Shown in pieces: positions 17,772 through 24,997 of a stretch of 24,997 nt of DNA. Position numbers and translations under genes: made by a program. The notes beneath the pieces were generated by a model that saw only the letters and a list, made by a program, of their open reading frames with translations, made no database searches and was not told where the DNA came from. The stretch comes from Russula earlei (Eukaryota > Basidiomycota > Agaricomycetes > Russulales > Russulaceae): positions 1 to 24,997 of the forward strand of contig JAGFNK010000699.1 of the NCBI GenBank assembly GCA_025769875.1, given 5' to 3'. Position 1 is the stretch's first letter, and each line of letters begins with the position of its first letter.

Positions 17772-20129
17772 TCAGTCAACCGGCGAGACTCGTCGTCGTC
17801 GATCTTTGAAGTCAGCATGGAGATACTTGTATCGGTATGCATCTTGATTGTCAGCGGCGAGGCACGGGGCGTTTGAGGCAGGGGGGGGGAGTGGTGATGG
17901 CTTCGAACGAGTTTGCGAACGTTTAAACAAGGAACCCGTCATTGCGCGTAGATTAACCATCGACCTTGATTTTGAAAGCGGCGCAGAGCGCGATGGTTCA
18001 ACATCTCTTGCCTGGTCCTTCAGCTTGCGCAAATTGGCATGAGACGCGGGGCGTGATAGACCACTTTCAGGGTCGTACCCGCTTGGGTCAGGCAACGCGA
18101 TTTTGGGAAGAGGCGTAATCAAAGGAGGGGGGAATGCATCGGCTTCATCGTCATCTGGAAAAGAATCACGCCCCTTGATGATGACACTTTGGTAAAGGAT
18201 GTTCCCGTCGCCCTTGATTAAGAATGGAGCAACACCACCGCCTGCGCCCTTGTTTGGTGGAAAATACGAGGAGGGAGTATGAAGATTCTCAGTGGTTACT
18301 GGACTGTCCGGACTTTCAGAAGACGAGTAACACATCGACGATGAAAAGGTTTCGGTTAAAGGAGATGCGAGACATGAATCGGTCGTCTCCTTCGAGAGAG
18401 CATAGGGGGAATTGTCGGAAATTGAAGGTTGCGCAGGTGAACTGAAATCGGTTGGCTCTGAGGGACGTCCTTCGGGTATGGACTGCAACCTCAGTGCCGT
18501 TTCCGGTCTGGAACATAACTGGGACAGGGAACCTAATGGTGGCAAACCTTCCAACTGAGGAACAGGTAGTTCAGAATCCTGCGTCTGCAACGGGGTTGTG
18601 GGCGGCTGCTGCTTTTCAGCGATTTGGGACTCTGGCAAGGCTGACGTCGCAAGTGAGGACACGAGCAAAGAGGGTGCCAATGGGGCAGAGTGCTTATTCA
18701 CGTCTTCTGATATCCCTTCTGTGGGAACCTCGGAGGGTAGGTCCTCAAGATCGGGGCAAGGCAAGGCAAGTCCTTCTCGAGTTGCTGATCTGAGTGAACC
18801 TCGTCGTGATGGTCGGTAATCCTGGTGTTCATCAGACTCCGTACTTGAAACAGGGCTCGCTGACTGAGTAGGTGATCGAAGAGAGTCCAAAGACGGGGGT
18901 TTTGAGATTGATCTCGAACTGGGCAATGGGACTGAAGCAGGATCAGCGCCCGCTGTCGGTGGCTCGGATGGAACCTTAGGGTTGTTTGAAATGTCGACCA
19001 GTGAAATGACTGGTTACACGAATCAGTAAAAAGAAGGGTATATATGATGACCAGGCCAATATTGACATTGCTAACCTTGGGTCATGGGATCCGCGGGCAC
19101 GTCAAGGTCAGGTAAATCCTTGGAAAGACGGGTCGCATTATCAAGTCGCCACGACTTGACGATGTCATTTGCCTCGCTCTGGGGTTTTTCCAGGCCTGGG
19201 AAAGAAGTGCTGATGCTTCGGAGCGCATCAATCCGTCGATCTGCTTCCGCTTCTATGGCTGATAGGTCGCGCGCTGGTCGTGGAGGAAGGAGACCTCGAG
19301 CACGGAGTGCCTCTTCCCGTCGCTCCCTCGAGGCGACATCGTTGGGGAGGGTAATGGGTACAGCCTTGGGCCGAGGGGTGCTCTCACGGGGGGGATCGGC
19401 GACTCGTGCAGGCACAGATTTATCAGCCACGCGCTGGACGTTTCCTGACGGCATTGCAGGTACTGCCGTCAGAAGTCGGAGTTTCCTCTTCAAGGGGCCT
19501 AGGATAGTGTGGGAACGACTTGATCTCGCGGCGTCCTCTCGTTTCTGCTCCGGTAGGGCATTGGAAGGTGGGCTGAGTGCTCGTTTCAAAAACAAAAAAC
19601 ACGATGACACATCGGCCCGTGCAACTCACTTGGGTGGATCCGCACATGTAGCCCTGTAGCATAACAGTTAAAATCGAAATGGGAAGGAAACAAACAAAAC
19701 CTACGAAGATGCAGAATCATGGTCCGGTGTCACGAGGGGAGTGGAAAGCTTAGCGTCTTGCCTGAAAGTCGTGCAGAGGGAGATGAACATCAGAAGTAGA
19801 GGGAATCAAAGGCATAGGACGGTGGGGACACTATATCGCATATATGGGAGATACGGCTGCCGGCTGCGAAGCATGGGGGGGCAAGACACTAGAACGTACT
19901 TTCGGTGAAGGGCCTGCTGTTTGTTCTCGCCAGAGGACCGGGTAGAGCTGCTGGGTCGGCCGACGTCCACGGAGACGCGGTCGGGCATGTCATGGGACTC
20001 GAACTGATCTGCAAGTTGTTCCTTCTCTAATGCATGTTTCGGGCTTGTGTCATCCCGGGAGCTTGTCTGTTGCAGCGCCTTGGCTTTCTTGGCGAGGTTA
20101 GCGAAAGAGGGGAAACGTCGTACGGCCAT
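17772..20129 (-). CDS. Uncharacterised Ser/Pro-rich protein, 681 residues, five exons with a 24-nt microexon
   Basis: Start ATG at 20129-20127 (MAVRRFPSFANLAKKAKALQ), stop TGA at 17774-17772. Exons on the minus strand: 20129-19900, 19761-19705, 19653-19630, 19572-19076, 19009-17772. They total 2046 nt and keep one frame through introns of 138, 51, 57 and 66 bp (donors GTACGT, GTAGGT, GTGAGT, GTTAGC; all acceptors AG). Exon 3 is only 24 nt. The N-terminus is basic and could form an amphipathic helix. A charged, probably helical segment in the middle (RERREEALRARG; AIEAEADRRIDALRS) is followed by a long disordered Ser/Pro part. A less disordered stretch near the C-terminus (GVAPFLIKGDGNILYQSVI) precedes a basic tail. 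No enzyme motif or membrane segment is visible, and the family is not recognised. Confidence 0.75.
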
Positions 20130-23100
20130 TGAAGGGAGCGGGATTGGTAAAGTAGTGGGAGAGAGGAGACAAGGGGTGGGTAAACATGTTCGGTGAGCGG
20201 ACAAGAGGGAGTATAAAAAGGGCGATCACATGAGACACCGCAAGTTCAGGCGGGGGGATGAGAGAGATGAGATCTATGGCGTTGAAATACGAGGTTACCG
20301 CTCGAAGAACCCGGTCTGTGGCGTCCACTTGGGGTCCACCCCTTAGACGCCCATCCCCCGATCACTCCATCAACCCCATCCAACCTGGTGTAGTGCACAC
20401 GACTTCAAACGCCCATTTATTATTCCTTCCATAATTTGTAGCCTAGACAACTATCGTTTTCTCCGGGCAGACAGTAGGACAGTAGAATCTAGCCACAAAC
20501 GCTCCAAACCAGCCCTCCACGAAAGCGACAGGTCATAGGGCGGCTCAATCGCCTGGTCCGTGAAGAGTGCGTACCCGTTGTCCAAAGGGGTGAGATGCCC
20601 GCGATATTAGCGCCTGAAGCGACTGCAGCTGGAATAAACCTGATCTCGGGACATCCTAGACAAACTTGTTATCCCCCTCCCTCGCATAGTTCAATCGCCC
20701 ACACTGAGACCTTGAGCCGCGCCGGAACCGGCGCCTGCCGTTGTGGGCCTGAATATGACGAAATGCCACGCCCAAACCGTTCGCGCGGAACCGGTGAGCA
20801 TATATTATGCACAGTTGAAAACCTTGATGGCCGCGGAGGAAGACTGGGAACCGGTCATTCGAGGTGGAGGAGGTCGCCGTTGCTGCGGTTGGCGGCTAGG
20901 GAGCACTTGGTCTTCACATCGACCTGCAAGGTCCTGACACGCTTGAGAAACCAGAGTCGCTTTGGCGCACCTCGGATGCTGTCTTGAAGACAGAGTACGC
21001 TGTGCTCGCCACGAGTCGCGCAGCCCCGAGGCCACCATCACATGGCACGCTGCCACCGAACGAAGCAGTAGAGTGGCCCAACTTCCGCAAAAATACCAGG
21101 CCTCAGTGCGCGCCTCGGAGGACTGCATGGGCGACCTCCAGACCTCATCGCCACGTGGGAGCGTTGATTCCGTCGATCCGAGGCTGGAAGGGCGAGAGTG
21201 CCAAGCGTTTGGGCGTGATTCCGACGGGAGATCCGTGAGCGCCACGGCTCGCGGCTCAGATTGGGCTAGGGTCAATGGAATGGGAGGAGAGCCGGTTCGG
21301 TGTTGAGGCGTCGGCTCTTCTCAACGGGGAACAGGGAGCAATGCTTCAAGCAGTTCCTAGGCCGGCGGTTTCGCGTGCTCGGCGGTTACCCCTTTGAGAG
21401 TGGCAGAAGGGATGGAGATTAAAGGGAGTGCTGATTGCCGCAGACACCACAGTCGTCCGGCTTGAGGCCGATGATCACCAAGCTCGCTTCCTCGTGATTG
21501 AGGCAGTGGCCTTGATACCCATGAAGGCCAACTGGGCGTCGCGATTCAAGGGGAACCCGCCAACTTGGAGTGTGCAGCCATTCGGGCATGGAGGTGTTGT
21601 AGATAGATCATCATCAGGCAAAAATTCAGTGGGAAAGGCCGCCCAAGTCACGGCAATACCCACGCCCACCTTTCTGTCGTCCTGACGACTAACCACTCCG
21701 TCTTCGCTTTGATGAGCCCTCCTAAACAGAGAAACTCGATGGCGTACATTAAGTATCCAACAAGATACGATGGCAGAAATCACATGTTGTAGTATACTTG
21801 ACAAGGTAAACATGCACCTCTTGCGTTGCCCCATCGAGAATGGGGCCTGGAGGCTGGAGCTCAAAAGCGCTCAAAGCGTTCAAAGGTCGATTAGGCAAGA
21901 CAGACATTTTGCTGCAGGCCTTGGACTGCGCATTTGGAGAATTGAACGGAGCCACGGACAGACGGACAATCTACTGTAGATGTCGATAATCTGCTGGTTA
22001 GGATTGTGTGATCGTTACCATGGCTAGATACTTAGATACCTGGCCCTCCAGTGATTGCAACGTATCCTTCCAATTCCCCTTATGCAGATGGTTGCAGAGA
22101 TCTGGGCTAGATGTGCAGTCGAGGCGGTGACAATGGCCGTTGACATAGCGCGATCATGATGCTGATGATGATGTAGGGAGCCTCAGCACTCGGTCATCGT
22201 ATCCTTCTCGTCTTTCTATGGCTCCAGCGAAATATACATGTGAACAACTTGAATCGTCATGCTGACCGGGGTCCCAATCCACATACATACACGGCTTGGA
22301 GAGCGGAGTCTATTATCTATTAACCTCAGACTGCCGCCCCAAAGCCCCTATGACTCGCACGTGGCTCGCCAAAAATCAAATTCTTATTGTAGCCGGTCCG
22401 TGCCCCAATTTGCTTTGTTCTCCTCGCTCTGCTAACTGAGCAACTGAGCCCACTCGGGTTCCTGACGTAGACGTCGTCGACGACTGGCCGGCGAAAGCTC
22501 CTCGTTCGTCCTCTTCTCCCTTTCTCCTGCTACGACCACCTCGGGTGTCGGGTCGTGCTGAGATCGAGGGCATTGTGCTTGCCTAATCTCTCGTTGATCA
22601 CACGCGTCAGAGCTTCTGCGCTTCGGACTAAACTGGGGCAGTGTCAACTGGTGCTGGTCATCTCACACCCACGTCATCTCCGTGTGGTAACCCCTGCGAG
22701 TTCTCCAACAAAAAAAAGTGGGGTCGCTGCTAAGGCCGGTGCGGATTGGTCAATGGTCAGTGTACGGTTAAAATTTTTGCTTGATGCATGACGATGTCGC
22801 TTCGCCCTAGGCCATTGTATCAATCAGACCTCGAACCTTGATGGTTGCGACGAATAGCAGAATTGAACTTGCTTTCTTTTATTCGACTTACGTTTGCCAC
22901 CACTTTTTTTTTCTCGAAACCTCACGCGAGAAATTCACCTTTAGATGCAGCGTCGAATGCCATGGAAGAAATTGGTCATTGAAAGCTCATGCACTAATCA
23001 TTCACTCGAGGCCCCATATTCAAGTTTCGCCACCACCATCAGTCTTTGGTAAGTACGTACGATTGACGTTTCTAGCCAAGGGTGTCAACAAGTGTCAACA

Positions 23101-23457
23101 GAACACGGGTCACAATGACATGCCGTATGATGTAAAAGGAAAGCGAGTCCGCGGCAACTATGCACAGTCGGTCGTGTAGCACTGCAGCGCAGTGAGACCA
23201 ATGTACATGAAGCAATAGCGAGGGTGCATATGGCATTTCGGGTACAGTGAACATAATCTTTGAAGTTTTTCCGTAGGCCTACTGTCTTTGACCCCCAATC
23301 AGCTGAAAATAATCACGTGTACTTACGATACCCTGTTCCAATACTGACCAAAATGGTGACTGGTCCAGGTAGTTACAGGCATCTCAGGCTACTATAGTAA
23401 ATCAAATAGATTATAGGTTTAAACAAATGTGTATGACTGACTGCACAGTCACTGGCA
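20130..23457. other. GC-rich spacer, possible unresolved coding pieces, no supported gene
   Basis: The first part is the upstream flank of the minus-strand gene starting at 20129; an AT-rich TATAAAAA motif lies about 85 bp upstream of its ATG, but on the opposite strand. Minus-strand pieces look protein-like: 20550-20451 (QAIEPPYDLSLSW, ending at a stop), 21475-21420 (ASLVIIGLKPDDCGVCG) and 21910-21835 (MSVLPNRPLNALSAFELQ). I could not join them through splice sites into one frame, and the plus strand gives equally open frames, as GC-rich DNA often does. A GAT triplet run sits at about 22157-22171. From 22000 to 23457 I see nothing definite. Confidence 0.35.
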
Positions 23458-23672
23458 TACTATGGGTCACTGGGAACTTGGCAGTTCACTACCATCTTGG
23501 TGATTTCATTTTCCCCTGTATCTGCTTGAACAACACCATTCAAAACTTTGTAGTTATATTATTGAGTGCCATTAATGTCAGTCTAGCAAATAAAAATGAC
23601 AGTCCATCAAGTGGTTCTCAAGTAATATTTTGGCCAGGGGTCACACCTGGATCACACCCATATCATGCCTGC
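23458..23672 (-). mobile_element. Truncated, inverted, diverged copy of the MITE-like element
   Basis: The reverse complement of 16228 back to about 16037 aligns with 23458 to about 23650. Shared words include TTTCATTTTCCCCTGTATCTGC, AAAACTTTGTAGTTATA and TATTGAGTGCCATTAATGTCA. The terminal repeat is recognisable but eroded (TACTATGGGTCACTGGGAAC against TACTATCACCTATGGGGAAC). Similarity is lost shortly before 23673, where an LTR-like start occurs, so this copy seems to have been interrupted by the retrotransposon. Confidence 0.8.
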
Positions 23673-24352
23673 TGTTATGAACCAAGGCCAGGTCCTGGCC
23701 GTAGATTGTCCTATTTCACTCAAGAGAGACCTCTCTCACTTTGCATTGCCGACTCCCTTCCATTTTCTGGGCTATCCCTCCTGCGTACAAGATATTGCTA
23801 TTGCAAAGGCACTATAACACGACCAGGCACCCGTTTCCTAATCGGGTAATCATCGCGTGGCAGCCACATGGCCACCCAGCCACCAAGGACCCGAAACAGC
23901 GGCACAAACTCTTAGAAACTGTTGCATAAATCATCTGACTCATCAAGGCTCCAATGACATCATGGCTGACTGAGCGACTCCACAGTGACCTCATAGGCTC
24001 ACTAAGCGCTCCACAGTGACATCATAATGATGTCATCGCTCCACAATGATCAGTAATGCGCTCAGTAAGCCTGAAACTTGACACAAGCAAGTTTATGCCT
24101 CTGTAGTCCTATTGGATGGTACCAAAGAGTCTAGAATAGTCCCAGTTCTTTGTAATCGACCCTGTACACTGTATATAGCCCCAATGAAGCATGGCAGTCG
24201 TCAGACTGTCCATTTGTGATACTCTCATCTTCCTGGGTACTCCCCCACCGCTCAGTCTAAAGATTCCCCTCGCCTCCAAGGTACTCTTCAACGACCGCCT
24301 TGTTTAAAGCCCCTCGCTACTGGCCTCCAGCCTTCGCCTTGTCTCTGCAACA
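23673..24352 (+). mobile_element. Probable 5' LTR of a retrotransposon
   Basis: The candidate starts TGTTATGAACC at 23673 and may end CTCTGCAACA at 24352, giving TGTTA...AACA ends and about 680 bp. A TATA motif (TATATAG, 24172-24178) sits in the expected place for the U3/R boundary. The upstream U3-like part has repeated GCTCCACAGTGAC units. The left boundary is supported by loss of MITE similarity there. The right boundary is a guess from the terminal bases. No primer-binding site could be identified with confidence and no second LTR is in the window. Confidence 0.5.
23966..24065 (+). repeat. Degenerate tandem repeats and a palindrome within the LTR
   Basis: CTCCACAGTGAC occurs at about 23975 and 24009, and a variant CTCCACAATGA follows at about 24039; each is preceded by AGCG or ATCG. 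Between them TGACATCAT/A/ATGATGTCA (24017-24035) is a perfect palindrome with a one-base centre. Such repeats in U3 often bind transcription factors, though none is identified here. Confidence 0.6.
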
Positions 24353-24997
24353 CTACCAGTCCCCATCTGGTACCTCCTCGTCGTTTGGCTCGTCCTCTTG
24401 TTCAACGCCGCCTTCGCCGCGTACCATCTGTTCCGACCCTTGCCCACCTGCTCCTGAGTCCTTAGTGATCAGCAGTACGTGTCTTGACATCTGGACAGTC
24501 TCTCATCATCCCTGTATTGACCAGCCAACGCTCAAGTGTCCACTCCTAACTCCCCCACTTTGGTTAACACCTCCTTGCGCCTCCCTTCTCCTCTGCAACC
24601 TACCCCCACTGCCCTTCGCATCCTCACTGAAGACATCGACCCGGTCGACACATCCTCGCCCCTCAGCCTCTTGTACTCCCCAACAGCCCCACCATCGTCT
24701 CCCAGCATTCCCCAGCCTATCCCAGGTGACTTTGTCCCTGTTGGCACTCCCCCTCCTGCGCAGAATGAGCAACAGCAAGGACCGACCTCCCTTGCCTGAA
24801 GGCTTCCTTGACTCCCCCTTGCACAGCATTTCGCTTCCATCCGCACCAGTACTTTGTCCTCCCTACCACCAATCGTCACCAGGAGCAGTGGCATCCCCTC
24901 CACGACTTGAATCATCAAGACTACCTTGGACGCATCCCTACCTCAGACCAGTTAACTCGTCGCACATTCACACACCTTCACTACCGCCTTTCATGCA
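24353..24997 (+). pseudogene. Interior of the retrotransposon: gag-like Pro/Ser-rich sequence, cut by the window end
   Basis: Downstream of the proposed LTR, one plus frame near 24360-24460 is Ser/Pro/Cys-rich (GTSSSFGSSSCSTPPSPRT). A second frame, open at 24521-24799, is Pro/Ser/Thr-rich (STPNSPTLVNTSLRLPSPL) and lacks an ATG. A third with an ATG at 24765 is open to the window end. Low-complexity Pro/Ser-rich N-termini are common in fungal Ty3/Gypsy gag proteins. The frame changes suggest decay or an unrecognised boundary. No zinc knuckle, protease or polymerase lies within the window, so the superfamily cannot be assigned. Confidence 0.35.

Noticed and set aside
20212..20219. TATAAAAA near the start of the minus-strand gene
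   Set aside because: It is oriented on the plus strand, opposite to the gene, and no plus-strand gene follows, so it was not called as a promoter.
20595..21306. Overlapping long open frames on both strands
   Set aside because: High GC content lowers stop frequency; frames on both strands are equally protein-like and none joins to neighbours by splice sites.
22555..22791. Small plus-strand and overlapping minus-strand frames near 22432-22790
   Set aside because: The minus frame starts with TTG and the plus frame is Leu/Arg/Ser-rich without a domain. Neither has support beyond length.
22838..23179. 113-codon plus-strand frame
   Set aside because: It has a run of Phe codons from a T tract and no recognisable motif; it is probably chance.

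Overview
The window is nuclear DNA of a filamentous fungus, most likely an Agaricomycete. Introns are very short (about 46-57 bp, GT-AG, often with a CTAAC-like branch site). One gene has 17 small exons. An F-box/leucine-rich protein at the left end has the arrangement I associate with the large F-box families of Rhizoctonia/Ceratobasidiaceae. That genus-level placement is an inference from remembered family style, not a search.

Layout. Bases 1-379 are the 3' end of a Pro/Ser/Thr-rich gene. Bases 707-2251 hold an F-box gene whose frame is broken by two compensating one-base indels. Bases 2252-7475 are a transposon graveyard: it is strikingly poor in CpG up to about 6680 and contains a tRNA-derived (SINE-like) sequence, tandem repeats, decayed minus-strand coding relics and two copies of one LTR-like repeat, the right copy still CpG-rich. 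Bases 7476-11411 encode VPS39/VAM6, a HOPS tethering-complex subunit; I resolved all 17 exons to a continuous 1037-residue frame. Convergent to it is an uncharacterised minus-strand gene (13599-11765) with one probable membrane segment.

Bases 13600-17771 have no gene I can support, but contain a roughly 620-bp element with 44-bp terminal inverted repeats (MITE-like), a poly-A/purine tract and four tandem TGACG units. A second uncharacterised minus-strand gene (20129-17772) has five exons, one of them only 24 nt. Bases 20130-23457 are GC-rich and unresolved. From 23458 a second, inverted copy of the MITE-like element is cut off by an LTR retrotransposon whose 5' LTR starts near 23673; Pro/Ser-rich gag-like sequence follows to the window end.

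The host genes do not form a pathway: VPS39 is housekeeping endolysosomal machinery and the others are unassigned. I do not see a clearly new biological system. The most interesting features are the transposon layers: different CpG decay in related LTR copies, the 44-bp-TIR family and the nested LTR insertion.
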